From Aplectana chamaeleonis (Eukaryota > Nematoda > Chromadorea > Rhabditida > Cosmocercidae), in contig JAPDOI010000888.1 in NCBI GenBank assembly GCA_029168955.1, positions 186,001-250,000 of the forward strand: a stretch of DNA of 64,000 bases, written 5' to 3'. This document shows positions 44,169-55,984 of this stretch, piece by piece. The translations under genes and the position numbers were made by a program. The number at the start of each line of letters is the position of its first letter. Positions within the stretch are counted from its first letter, which is position 1. The notes under the pieces were generated by a model. That model was not told the origin of the DNA. It saw only the letters and a program-made list of their open reading frames with translations, and did no database searches.

Positions 44169-45658
44169 AGGGTGGGGGAGGGTGTACCCGTCGTGGGGAA
44201 CATCCGTTTTGATTAAATTTGCTGCTTGACTATGAACTGGATTGACGGAGTCTACGGTGATCATTTCGGAATAAGACGTGGCGTACAGTTTGGGAAGGAG
44301 GTGGTTTAAGACAACCGCGGCTTTTCAGGAGTCGTATTTCTGGAAAGCTTGAAAAACTACCCAATTCCATGTATTTCAGTTGTTAGCGCGCAGTTCAGAA
44401 GAAATTCAAAAGGTCGGTGGGGGAGAGATGCCGAAGATGGAGCAGTTTCTCAGCAACATTTTCAAGACTTTTCGAAAACGTGCGTTTTAAATGTGTTTCT
44501 CCACGTGATTATCTTTCATCTAAATTCCGGTCAAACGGTATACGCACCGTGAGGTATGCCAACGAGTACGCCGCGAACTCTGAGAAAGTTTGCCGCAGCA
44601 GAGCCGGGAAAGTAACGCGATCCTTAACTGTGCCGCGATAGTTCCGCGGTAGCACCGCAGCGGCTCCGCGATCATCACTGTAATACGATTCTGCTGCAGT
44701 GTCTTGAGCCTCAGCAACTTCACGACATTGGTTCGGTAGCGCCGCAGCGGTTCCGTGTTAGAACCGCACCGACTTCGCGAGAATGCATCAGCGAACCTGC
44801 GTCGACTACGATGCACTGTCCTGTGTGGTGTCGCCGGCTCAATCACCCAAGTTTGATTACCCTGATTACCCATGTCCCGTACCTTCTTGCCCGCATTAAT
44901 CGGGATACCCTCTGTCCCTATCAAACAGGCGACCTAGCAACCGTAGTTTTTTTTTCGTAGGTCCCGCCCAGTTGTAGAATGGCTCATAAATAATTTTGTA
45001 TGAGTTACTCTCAGTAGGTCCTATCTTTGTAAAGGCGCAGTCACCGATCGCGATGCCGCAGCGGAACTTTCGCTGAGCCGCTCTGGTGTCTGTAGGGGCC
45101 GGTATGGCTTTATTGCCGGGCCGCAGCGGCAACTTCTACCAAAGAAGCGGCATGGCTGCCACGTTTGTCAGAAAATAATCACCTAAAGTAGTGAAACATT
45201 CACTGAGTGCTCACCCTCTTAACTTTGATTGCGCGATACTCTGAATTTTGTGCGATGAATTTGAAACACGAACAAATGAATACTACTACATGATCCGAAA
45301 AAAGTTGAAATTAGAGAACCTCGAAAACCCTTGCCCTGGGCTCGACGCAGCTACTTCCTCTCCCCGCCCCCCCCCTTGGTGATCAAAAGTTCTGGAAGAT
45401 GTCCGAAGGGTTCACGTTCCCCTAATCCTGGGGAACTCCGGACAGTTTTCGACGTTAAAAGTTTCGAAGAAGAAGCTTTTTCCACACTTATGTCACCTTT
45501 AAACTTCCGATTTTTGAAAACAAAATTTACGTTCCCAGTTGTCCGACCGGACTATTACAGCCTGACATTGCCGCAGTCGTGGTCAGTCCGGCCACAACGG
45601 GTGGATTTTTTACACCCAAATCGCATGATGCAGACCCGCATAACATATAGTGTCATGG
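44169..45658. other. Intergenic with GC-rich imperfect repeats
   Basis: Between 44,540 and 45,160 there are many CCGCAGCGG/CCGCGATAGTTCCGC-type motifs, resembling the GC-rich repeat at 1,200-1,560 and 22,720-22,930. No gene supported. Confidence 0.4.
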
Positions 45659-46129
45659 TTAAAGGCAGTGTTCACGATAAAAGTCGTTTTTCTGTATTTC
45701 CGCCTATCTTGAAAATGGTTCCATGCTGATTTCAATGATGTCCCTGGAATCGTATTAGACCCCGTGGAAACGGAGTTATGGCCCCTCAAAATTCAGCTAG
45801 GAAGCATTGTGGCCGAGTTGTCCGAGGCATGTAACTCCCGTTTTTTGCAGCCGATGTGTGCGAGCTGACCTGAGTAAAGAGAGACGTTGAAAATGAAGGG
45901 AAGTACGGGGCTTTTGATCGGAAAACATCGCTCATCTCACCACGAATTCAGGGAAACTGTTATAGGACGTGGGCGGAGTGGCCCAATGGGTTGACTGGCC
46001 CACGAGATTTTCACCCATCTAGAGGCCGTTTTTCGTCGCACTTCCGTTCTTAACCTTCTTAGAGAGACCCAAAGCTTACGTTTCGGCCAAAAAAACCTGC
46101 AACTTTTTCTTCGTGAACACTGCCGTTAA
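45659..46129. mobile_element. TTTAAA-type element, copy 2
   Basis: Left end GTTAAAGGCAGTGTTCACGA, right end GTGAACACTGCCGTTAA. Its first half is close to copy 1 (43,685). Confidence 0.7.
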
Positions 46130-46499
46130 CGAACTGATTGGTACAAGCCGTACAGCAATGCGTTCCGAAACACGAGTATATCCACATCTGGGATTTTCTA
46201 TACATTTTTTGGCGAATTTCGTCAGTAAATGCGAGAAAAATCGGCATTGAGCTAAGAACGGTCGGCAAGCTGCAATGGGGAAAACTTGGGGATCGAGAAA
46301 ATACTTGAAAAAAAAGAGAACTCCGTTGGAAAACGGCTCTCACCACACATCCCTGGTTTCAACCGTCTCCCAAGGATCGGGGAAGGTTTCACACCGATGT
46401 GGGCTGTCCTGCAACCTCTCGGGTTGGTGACAGATGGGCTAAAACCACGCAGATTCTCGGATGGCCGTCGGTTAGGTTATTTAAGAGGTACTCAGAAAA

Positions 46500-46660
46500 A
46501 TAAAAACAAGTTACTTGTAACATAAAAGAAAGAAAACAAGTTACTTGTAAGATATATAAGCCTATGTATGTAAGTTACTTGCAACTTATCTCGGGCCACT
46601 CAAGTTGCATGTGACATATCGACGGTATAGTGCCTGCAATATGTTGCATGTAACTTTCCT
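46500..46660. repeat. Cluster of AAGTTACTTG palindromic motifs
   Basis: CAAGTTACTTGTAA occurs at 46,509 and 46,539, with variants to 46,680 and again at 47,890-47,940 (GTAAGTTACTTGAG). Function unknown. Confidence 0.5.
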
Positions 46661-46683
46661 GACCAGGATAATTCGCAAGTAAC

Positions 46684-47630
46684 TTAAAGGCAGCGTTCAC
46701 GATAATCATCCTCGTTGACTTTCCACAGTGAAATGATAGGCGAGAAGGATCCTAGGCTCCCAGTGTCGAAAGAACGGTAGAAAACGAGCCAGGAGCGGCA
46801 AAATAGCGGCTGCAAACAAGCGTTTTGGTGCCCCAGACACGCCTCGTGCCCCAGATCCGCCCCTCAAAAAGAACAAATGAAGACTCAGATTACAGGAATG
46901 ATCTTGTAATGGAAGTGCTGATAAGTGAGCTGATCGCCTCATTGCACTGATAGGTATCATCCTTCTAGCGGTCAATTCCTCCACGCTCAAAAATCAACGT
47001 AAACAAGGGAGGGCCTATTTTTGCTCAAAAACGCGTCTTTAGGGTCCTTTTTAAAGGCAGTGTCCACGACAAAAACCATGTCTGATTTTTTGGTGGGGAT
47101 CGGCAGCAGTGGGGCCCAGCACAACCCTAACGTTGAAAAAAACTAAGAAAAATGAGCTCGGAACGGTCCCCTATGGCCCCAAAGTTGGACACCCGTCAGC
47201 TCGTTACACCCAGATGCAGTTTCCACGCCCACCGACGTGAACAAAACGAATGCTCGAGATTGTGAGATGAGCAATGGTTTCCGATCAAAAGACCCGTTCT
47301 TCCCTTCATTCTCAACTTCTCTCTCTACTCAGGTCAGCTCGCATACATCGGCTGCAAAAGACGGAAGTTACAAGCCTCGGACAACTCGTCCCCCATGCTT
47401 CCCTAGCTCAATCTTTGAGGGACCATAACTCCGTTCCTAAAAGGTCTTTTACGATTCCGAAAACATCACTGGAATCAGCATGGGACCGTGTTCAAGATAG
47501 GCGGAGAAGCAGAAAAACGATTCTTATCGTGAACACTGCCTTTAATTATGCCTTGCTATTCAGGGCACCAGACGTTCGGTAACCCGTGGAGATATGGGAA
47601 GTGAAATTTATCGTGAACACTGCCTTTAAA
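46684..47630. mobile_element. TTTAAA-type element, copy 3, hosting copy 4
   Basis: Outer left end TTAAAGGCAGCGTTCACGAT at 46,684; outer right end ATCGTGAACACTGCCTTTAA at 47,610-47,630. A second complete element sits inside at 47,051-47,545. Confidence 0.65.
47051..47545. mobile_element. TTTAAA-type element, copy 4 (nested)
   Basis: TTAAAGGCAGTGTCCACGAC to ATCGTGAACACTGCCTTTAA; the interior is the reverse complement of the copy at 43,685-44,168. Confidence 0.75.
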
Positions 47631-48073
47631 TTGGTCAAGAAGGCATTTCCTAGGGAAACATACGACGCATTCCTGGGGTCAACGTTAGGGCAGGCGTTGC
47701 TGTCGGCTCAGTTGCCCAAGTTTGAGGTATTGAGCCCCGCAATAGCAGAGAAGACCGCGCAGAGCGTTTTCCGCTTCGAGTGATCGCGTGTTGACGCGTT
47801 GCCTGCGTCGCGTGTCGTATGCGCTGCGAAATGGACACCCACGTTGAATTCCTACATATAATATAAATTGATGTTACATGTGATATAAATGTAAGTTACT
47901 TGAGACATTCGAGTAACTAACATTTATATTACGAGTTAATTGTTTTCATTTCGCGAGTAGGAGTAGGAGGAATGAGAGCGTGCGAAGGCGCCACGCCAAT
48001 GGTCAGATTCTCTGTGCCTCTCTTATACTCGCCGATGTCTCCGCCTTTCGTTCGCCCGCCCCTTCGTCGCTTA

Positions 48074-48263
48074 GGCGCTATTGATACTACTCAACGCCAG
48101 CGCGGAACGAGCGTGCCGCGCTGGCGGGGCGTCGCAGCTGGAGTATTCATAGTCTCCGCAAGCGCGACACGCGCGTCACGCGCTTAGAAAGTATTCATAC
48201 ACAAACGCCACGCCAGCGCGGCACGCGCGTGCCGCGCTAGCGTTGAGTAGTATGAATAGCGCC
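48074..48263. mobile_element. MITE, 190 bp, TTA target duplication
   Basis: GGCGCTATTGATACTACTCA at the left and the inverse at the right, flanked by TTA (48,071-48,073 and 48,264-48,266). PIF/Harbinger-like; related to 10,056 and 24,418. Confidence 0.8.
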
Positions 48264-48492
48264 TTAGCGACCACCAGCCCAGGTTCTCGGTAGACTGATT
48301 GCCGGAGCAATTGAGGATTGCAATAGGAAATGGATCTATTTCGATGGCTCTCGTCCGTTCTTCCTAACGTCTTCAATGTAGCTGTCATGAAATCTAGATA
48401 TTCCGCAATTTTTTTATATGATAATAGCAGTTCTCAACGTAAACCCTACTTTGGAAGACGGCGAAACAAATCATAACGTAAGATTCAGGGGG

Positions 48493-48972
48493 TCATGCCC
48501 TCAAACTTTCTAGATAACCCTTCCAGATTGCGCTGTCCTTCGGTAACAAACACGAACCTACTGGCCGTTTCTCACTGACCCACATGCATTGATAGATTCG
48601 CAAAAAGACAGAACTATTCTCCTCCAGAGCCTTCAAAATACTGTTCCTCGCAAGACAGTTCAGGGTGAAAGTCGCTCTCGATTTAAGCACTGGTTCGAAA
48701 GAATTTAATGTACAATAGTTAGCGGATCCCAGAAAAGTAGGCTTTTTCCTGTGCGAACTCGAAACAATTGCTGCGACAGTGAATAGGATAATGCCATTTC
48801 GGTGTTTACCGGACAAACACGAAAATAAGAGGAAGACTTCGCGTGGTTTGAGCACTGGTGCGCAACAACGTTCGCGGCGCCGCCAAGAAGCTAATGCGTA
48901 GCTGGAACGGCGATAACGCGGTGCACGAGCGTGGCGGAACCGCTGCGGTACTATCGAGGCACATTCTGGCAA
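48493..48972 (-). CDS. Unrecognised 159-codon open frame, low support
   Basis: Open from 48,972 to a TGA at 48,493. The first 45 residues are arginine-rich and overlap a GC-rich repeat, so only the part below about 48,840 could be genuine, ending YQCMWVSEKRPVG and KDSAIWKGYLESL. No known domain and no intron support. Could be chance. Confidence 0.2.
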   Translation of the reverse strand: MPECASIVPQRFRHARAPRYRRSSYALASWRRRERCCAPVLKPREVFLLFSCLSGKHRNGIILFTVAAIVSSSHRKKPTFLGSANYCTLNSFEPVLKSRATFTLNCLARNSILKALEENSSVFLRIYQCMWVSEKRPVGSCLLPKDSAIWKGYLESLRA

Positions 48973-48987
48973 CTTCTACCAGAAAGG

Positions 48988-49010
48988 AATGAGAGAGAGA
49001 GAGAGAGAGA
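48988..49010. repeat. GA microsatellite
   Basis: GAGAGAGAGAGAGAGAGAGA run followed by impure GA-rich text to about 49,070. Confidence 0.9.
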
Positions 49011-49433
49011 GCGCGCAAGAGAGATGAAGGGAGGGAGGTAGAGACAGCGAGAAAGGGAGAGAGAGGCAACGTGGTTCGAAACGGCCGTTGGAAATAGATG
49101 CTCGTCAACCTTATCTACGCACATGCCTGAATGTCTTCTACATCTAACCTTAGCATCAAATTCACAGGGCGTGTGTAGGGCAGTGGCAAGAGGGGCCACT
49201 GTCACGCACACGGTCGAGTGATCGGTCCTCGCCTAAGACAAACCAATCCTTCTATCCCTCCAGGGTCGGTGAATTGGTGCCAGACTTGTCTGGGAGGATG
49301 AAAACACTGACGTGAACAATGACTGACCCCCGCAGGTCATTGTATAAACCTAACACACATTCAAAAGCCTCTGCGATTCTGAATGGAAGTCGATTTCGTG
49401 GAGTCCCTCCGAAGGTATTGTATTGGGCGAGAT

Positions 49434-49873
49434 CTTCAAGGCAGTGTCCTCGATAAAAATCGTTTTCGAGTTTCCACCAGAAAACGAAGGTTTAGAGTCC
49501 GACTGTTTCATCAGAGAAGAAAGAATCATCATAACCGCTGCGAAACATCCGAAACCTGCTCTTCTTCTTGAAAGCCACATTTCAACGGTGGATGAGTTGC
49601 GCAGGCATGGGCCTGGTGGACAGCAAACGCGCTCCAATGCTAAAACTCAGCCGCGCTCGCGCTCCAATGCTAATGTAGAAGCGGACCGAACTGTTCCTCG
49701 CAAAACTCGACCACGAGCGGGAGGGCTAGCGCGAGCGGACTTCGGAGCCGTATGGAGCTCTTTCGGGTTCGTTTTCGTTCGTTCTTTCGACCCCAGTACT
49801 CCAATGAGAACCCGGACCTTTCGATTTCCGGCCAAAAACCGAGGTGGAACATTATCGTGGACACTGCCTTTAA
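49434..49873. mobile_element. TTTAAA-type element, copy 5
   Basis: Left end TTCAAGGCAGTGTCCTCGAT (degraded), right end ATTATCGTGGACACTGCCTT-TAA. Confidence 0.65.
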
Positions 49874-50552
49874 CCCTCTTCTCATTTATCGACTACATAG
49901 AAGATATTATCTATCTCCCCAAAAAAGGGATAAATCTCTGAATCTCATCACACCAATTGTTCACCGCTAGCAGTGCGAAGGTATTTCCTTTTATTGAAAA
50001 AAAACCAGTGGCTAAATTTGACAGTTATGAGTTTTTGAGAATCTTTATAAATAGAAATCACTGGATTTTCTGGAATTATCGACTTTATTGATTCAGCGCA
50101 AGAATCAATGAGCGACTGCAGAAATGCATGCAGCCGTTAAAGAATTTTCAATAACCCCTAAAAATTAATTTATATTTTTCCTCACCGTAAAGTTGAATAT
50201 TCATCGCACTACTAGCGTTGACCGATGAGCTTTAGACTTTTGTAAGAAAGATAGACAAACCTCAAGAAACGTCAGCTCTTGGATGTAGCCTCCACGCACT
50301 CTTCTTTGAAACGTTGAAACAAAATGCGGTGACAACCAGACAGTAGACAAACTTGTTTTCTAGAATAGATAGATTCTTGAAGACAACCATCAGGTTAGGA
50401 AGAGCGCTTTATACGTTCATTTACACATTTCGGCCATACCAGAATTTTTTGACTAGAAGCCCCCATGCAACTTGTTGCGTTTATCCTGCCAGCAACCTTT
50501 TCTGTTTTATACAAATACTACGTCAGCCGACTCTTATGTTACTTGCTCATGC

Positions 50553-51193
50553 TTAAAGGCAGCATACACGCTCGCAAATTTGGTCAAGATATCAGCATAT
50601 ATAGGCCCGCACGGCCCCTACCATGTCGTCAACGACGTTTGAAGCGCTGAAAACCATCCAGGATGACAGTATTTGACCATCCCTGTCACGCACGCCCGTA
50701 TTTTCACACCCCTTCGAGTAACAGAATGAAAAGTTAAACTTGAGAAAACATGTGATAATTGGGAGTAATAGCACTATCAAATGAGAGTGCACGAGAGAAA
50801 CAGCTCGATTTACCTGGATATTACATGTTTGTGCACTGATGAAATCCTCCATTTCCAAAAGCCATCCAGAGTAGAGCGGCATTCTCGAAAAAGGATGAGA
50901 GTTTGAGGGTGTTTAGACAGGTAATATCCAGGTAAAACGAGCTGTTTCTCTCGTGCACTCCCATTTGATAGTGCTATCACTCCCAATTATCACATGTTTT
51001 CTCAAGTTCAACTTTTCATTCTGTTACTCGAAGGGGTGTGAAAATACGGGCGTGCGTGACAGAGATGGTCAAATACTGTCACCCTGGATGGTTTTCAGCG
51101 CTTCAAACGTCGTTGACGACATGATAGGGGCCGTGCGGGCCTATTTAAGTTGATATCTTGACCATGTTTGCGAGCGTGTATGCTGCCTTTAAA
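50553..51193. mobile_element. Palindromic TTTAAA element Q1
   Basis: Near-perfect arms (50,553-50,825 and 50,926-51,193), tips TTAAAGGCAGCATACACGCT and the inverse. Loop of about 100 bp. Shares its right-hand TTTAAA with Q2. Confidence 0.9.
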
Positions 51194-51657
51194 GGCAGCG
51201 TACACGCTCGGAAACGTGATTGGGATAACTACGGAAATAGAATGGTATGGCTCAGATTACAACGCCTACGCATTTTGAGGCGTCAAAAACGACCCACAAT
51301 CCCGTTACAGGAGTAGAAAGTTTGGCCCCGCCCGTATTTTCACGCCCCTGTATTTGCCATTTCCCTCCAACGCAGGGTTGCTGGGCCATCTTCGCCGTCG
51401 GTGACGTGTGTGGTTCACTTGTTAGGCAATCTACCAACAGTACCGACGGTGAATATGACCCAGCAACCTTGCGCTGCAGCAAAACGGCAAATACAGGGGG
51501 CGTGAAAATACAGGGCGGGACCAACTTCTAACTCATGTAGCGGCATTGTGGGTCGTTTTCGACACTTCAAAATGCATAGGTGTTGTAATCTGGGCCATAC
51601 CATGCTATTTCCGTAGTTATCTCAATCACGTTTACGAGCGCGTATGCTGCCTTTAAA
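51188..51657. mobile_element. Palindromic TTTAAA element Q2
   Basis: Arms of about 230 bp meet near 51,423. Tips TTTAAAGGCAGCGTACACGC and the inverse. Abuts Q1 on the left and R1 on the right, each sharing one TTTAAA. Confidence 0.9.
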
Positions 51658-52116
51658 GGCACAGTACCCCCTCAGATGTGAATTTTTAGATTTTCGTGTA
51701 GTTGTGTAAAAGACCCCTCCTGTAAAACACGTGCCAAATGCGAGATCTCAATTCTTTCTAATAAGCGAGATATAAGCGACCACCACAGGCCCGGCCCCCT
51801 ACCAGATTTACGAACTCGATAGCGGATAAATGGATGGATGAATTCTCAACATGTCGTCGTTCTTCGGCCTATTGCCGGTCTATCTCCTCATCCTGTGTTG
51901 CTCTCGTGCAGCGATTGCGAATGAAGAGAAATACAGGCCTGAGAACACTCGTCCACGAAATTTTTGCCCTCAAAAAGCAGGCATTTTCAAGGAGCCATAT
52001 CTCCGTTCGTAGGGGGTCTCGGACGATTTCAGAGCTACCATTGTGATCAGAGAGTGGCTCTCTCCAAAATAAGCACGAAATCTGAGAATTGATTTTTTGC
52101 GTGCCCTATGCCTTTA
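51652..52116. mobile_element. TTTAAA element R1
   Basis: Starts TTTAAAGGCACAGTACCCCC, ends near CCCTATGCCTTTAC. Not a full palindrome; a second copy lies at 55,985-56,481. Confidence 0.7.
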
Positions 52117-52124
52117 CCCATTCA

Positions 52125-52150
52125 CGAACGCGTGTCCCACCGGTGGGACA
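52125..52150. repeat. Perfect 26-bp palindrome
   Basis: CGCGTGTCCCACC-GGTGGGACACGCG; the half-site GTCCCACCG recurs at 52,174 and GGCCCACCGGTGGGACAC at 55,895. Purpose unknown. Confidence 0.8.
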
Positions 52151-52746
52151 CGCGTTGACTACCACTTCGGACCGCGTGTCCCACCGCTGGGACACTCTTT
52201 TCGAAAATCGATTTCTCCACCGCGTGAAGTAATTCCTGAAGCTATTTATGGCCAATGTATTAACCTATTCTAGACTCGACTATGAGCTTCGTGGTCCGCT
52301 GGCAGCTTCACCACTACAATATATCTGACCCTTCGAATGCGGAGAGGTCGAAAACCGTAAACTTGAGTACAGATCGCATTTTTACAAGCAATAAATGACT
52401 ATTTTTTTGTTTTTCCCATTACTCGAGAAATAATCCTTACTTATAAAAGTAGTCAGATCGTGTAGCTTTTTTAATATACCTTAGAAATATGATTACTGAT
52501 ACTGCGCACCACTCCCGCGTTGAAATCGCCCGTATTTTGTTCACAGAAAATCGTTTATGCAAATATCACCCATGTAGAGACCATTTGGTCTTTTTTTGGC
52601 AGTCCTTCCTGGTTATAGTTGGTGTACCATCGTATGCCGGGGTTCCAACTTCGGTGAAAACTACCTTGGAGAAAAGCGGACGAGAAAAATGGGGACGTGC
52701 CAGAGCAGAAAACGAGCGAAAATTCAGAAAACGGTTATTAAACTAA

Positions 52747-53277
52747 TGATTTCTGAAAATTTAGCTTCCTGGCAAAGTTAACGATTTGGTAAGGATAAAA
52801 AAAAGTTTTAAAAATGTCTTGAAATATCTTAAAAAATGATTTGGCGTAGAATAGCCTGGAAAAATAAAAAAGCTAGGAAATGAAGTGAAATAACCAAAAA
52901 TGTGATTTGGTGGTCGATCATTTCACAATCTTCTCCGTTAAACTTATCAAAACAAAATCAAGCCCGGTATGGAATGGAGCCTTGCGTTCACCTAGCTTGA
53001 CCTACGCTGATTCCCTTATTACAGCTTTCAAAAATGGCTTAATGTTTCCGTTGCGCGCTTGATTTCGTTTTGATAAGTTTAACGGAGAAGATTGTGAAAT
53101 TATAGACCACCAAATCACATTTTTGGTTACATATTTCACTTCATTTCCTAGCTTTTTTATTTTTCCAGGCTATTCTACGCCAAATCAATTTTAAAGATAT
53201 TTCAAGACATCTTTAAAACTTTTTTTTATCCTTACCAAATCGTTACTTTTGCCAGGAAGCTAAATTTTCAGAAATTT
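52747..53277. mobile_element. Foldback element, 0.53 kb
   Basis: Arms 52,747-52,963 and 53,063-53,277 are nearly perfect inverted copies (for example CACAATCTTCTCCGTTAAAC and its inverse) around a 99-bp loop. No reading frame. Confidence 0.85.
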
Positions 53278-53516
53278 CACATATTTTTCTCGAAGGTTCC
53301 CTTTCTGACTTCAATTTTGCTCAACGATTTCCATTTCGGAATGTTGAAACATCTAACAACGAAATTGTCGAATGAGTACAATTTTTGAAACTTATTACCC
53401 AAAACCATAAAATCACCACTCATTGCCGCATTTTGTGCAACATGGGAAAAATCGATATCATTGATCGATGATGTTCGGTTTTGCATGATGAGAAGAATTT
53501 CCCAAACAAGTGACTT

Positions 53517-54563
53517 ACAAGGGAAGTGTTTAGAGTGGTATCGTTAGTATCTCTTCTGGCTCAATAGCAGAAATGCGCAGTACACCGCCCCGAGCTGCAG
53601 GTTCGAACTATTATGAGCATTTTTTGAGCCTCGCGAAAAGGCATTTTTATGCGAGTTTCAAAAAATTTTCTTGGATTTAGCCCAAAACTTGTATGTAGGG
53701 GTAATCTAGGGTGGTGAACGCAAATCTGGAGTCGATTTGTCGAAATTTTGCGGTTCACTGTAGGTTACGGTAGGTAACATGTCATTTAGGGGCAAAAGCC
53801 ACCTTAGCCATTTGAAAATCGACAAACGGACGTTAAATTCGTATTCTCCACCCCGGATAACCCCCGTATACAAACTTTGATTAAAATCTGGGATTTTGAC
53901 CAAACTACCGTATACCCACCAAAATCTACCGTAAATTGCGAAAAAATCGATAGACGGACTTCAGATTAGTGTTCAGCACTCCAAATAACCCCCAAAAGTA
54001 CAATTTGAGCAATATCTACCGTAGCACTCCGAAAATCTCGAAGGTGGCGTTTTTCCCTCGAAATTTTTTCCCGGTTGGGAAGCTTCGAACGAAATTAGCC
54101 GAAAACTTCGGAAAATCGACTAATAAACTACGAATTCGTAATCAGCGCCCCAAAAAACCGAAAAAAAGAAAGTAAAGTAAAGTCAAATCTGGAACATTTT
54201 TCTAAAACGCTTCCAGAGCCCTTCAATCTGTATAAATATTCGCCCAAGCGAAAATCCGTACAAGTCCAAAACGCAGTTAGTCTGGACAAAGTACGGAAAA
54301 TGCGCCTTCACCCAAATTTTGCTCAGAGGAGGTAGTTTTGGGCGCTGAACACATTTATGGGGTCCGTTTTCGAAGTTGCGAAAGATTAATGCCCTTTTTG
54401 TAGTGCACAAAAAGCACAAAAATGACCTTTTTAAGCTTGTAACTCCTTGGAACCTGCAGCTCGGGGCTGGATACTGCGCAGTTTTACTATTGAGCCTCTA
54501 GAGATACTAACGATACTAGTCGTTCTGGCAGATGCGTTTACCACTATAAACACTTCCCTTGTT
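53517..54563. mobile_element. Inverted-repeat DNA element, copy 2
   Basis: Tips ACAAGGGAAGTGT and ACACTTCCCTTGT. The interior is the reverse complement of copy 1 (41-1,160). No transposase. Confidence 0.8.
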
Positions 54564-54566
54564 AGA

Positions 54567-55300
54567 GCCATCAACAATCGAAAATCATTGCGGCATTTTG
54601 GTGCAAAAGGCGAAAAAATCAATAATATTGATGGGTATTTATCGATAATGACTAATGAGCAAAATTCTCCAACCAACAAAACCAATTCCATCAGCAATCA
54701 CCACTCCTAGCCGCACTTTGGGCAAAAAGCGCGAAAATCGATAATATTGATTATCGATCGATGACGTGTCATGAGTACGGATTCGGACAAGTTCAGTACT
54801 TATCTCCGACGACCTGTGTTGATTGGCTGCAGATTCACCCACACACCCCGGTCTCCACAGCCGTAGCAGAAAAAAGCAGTTTTCGTGCTCCACGGCTAAT
54901 TTAGTATATAGACCCACGATTTTGAGGTACCCTTCAAAGTTAAGGTATCAAGTCCAAATTGGAATAGGAGCGACCTGCATCCATTTCCAGCCTCATGTCC
55001 AAAAATGAGCTTCCTAGCTCAATTTTAAGTGTACCAACAATATCGTGTACGCCGTCTGAAAAAAAGGAGATTAACAACAAAAACGCGCGGTCTTTCAATT
55101 TTTACTCGAAACCCAGTGAACCGTTTTAAACCATTTTTGGGTACAAATACCAGCTTTTTGAGCTCTTTTTAACGCAATTTAGCTCTAATTTCTACGTTCA
55201 CTCTCAACTGAGATATCGAAAAAGGGGTTGCGCGCGGGGCCAATTCAAAACCAAATCTGGTGCGCGCTTCGCGCGCACCACAATTTCGATTCAATATGTA
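54567..55300. other. Intergenic, no supported gene
   Basis: AT-rich with GAAAATCGATAATATTGAT-type repeats at 54,610 and 54,735. No coding signal. Confidence 0.4.
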
Positions 55301-55307
55301 ATAATAG

Positions 55308-55665
55308 AACATTTTTCTACGTCTGAATGTAAAAAAAACGAACGCTCAAGAAGGTTTTTTTTTTATCAAAAATCTAACCCTAGAAGGTACCGAACCCGAG
55401 AGGTGAGGGAGTGGCCGAGAAAAAAATGGGCGAAGATCTAAAAAAAGTCATTTCCATCAGCATTCCCAGTCAATAAGAAAATTGAGTAGTTTCTACGTCT
55501 AAATTCCAAAAAGAATGCTGAAAATTTTTACTACAAAAAAAACTCCTGTCGGAATGCGATAGACCGCAAGAGTGAGGGGGTAGCTAACGCAAAAATTAGT
55601 GCAAATCTGAAAAATATAATTTCTCTAAACATTTCCTGTCAATTGAAGAAGAGAAGAATGTCTAT
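55308..55665. repeat. Imperfect tandem duplication, unit about 180 bp
   Basis: Two units beginning TTTCTACGTCTGAAT and TTTCTACGTCTAAAT, each with TGAGGGNGTNGC in the middle and ending near CAGTCAAT. Diverged copies. Confidence 0.55.
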
Positions 55666-55984
55666 CAGGGTAATTTACGATAATTGATGTTTCAAAGCGC
55701 TAGAGTTCACAAACTCAGGTGATTTTGTGGATGGTCTTATCTACACAGTCAAATTTCTAGGAGGCCATTCCTCTGAAAGGAATGAGTTATGGAAGCTTAA
55801 ACTTTGGCATCATGATTTTGACGTCAACAGTCGTACGTTGAGCAAAAAAAAACGAAAATCGATTTTTTGGTGGCATGCCATTCGAGCAAAAGTGGCCCAC
55901 CGGTGGGACACTGTATACGGTGACGCAATATTGCACGCGGTCCGAACGTGCAGCCACCCAAAATTAGGCGTGGTCGTGAATGGG

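Noticed and set aside
45331..45729. 132-codon frame on the plus strand
   Set aside because: Its last third is the end of a TTTAAA-type element and the rest has no recognisable family or splice signals.
43137..46353. CAGGGATGTG at the left and CACATCCCTG at the right, as if a 3.2-kb hAT element
   Set aside because: The flanking 8-mers (CTGGCGAT and GTTTCAAC) do not match and no hAT coding sequence lies between; likely two unrelated ends.
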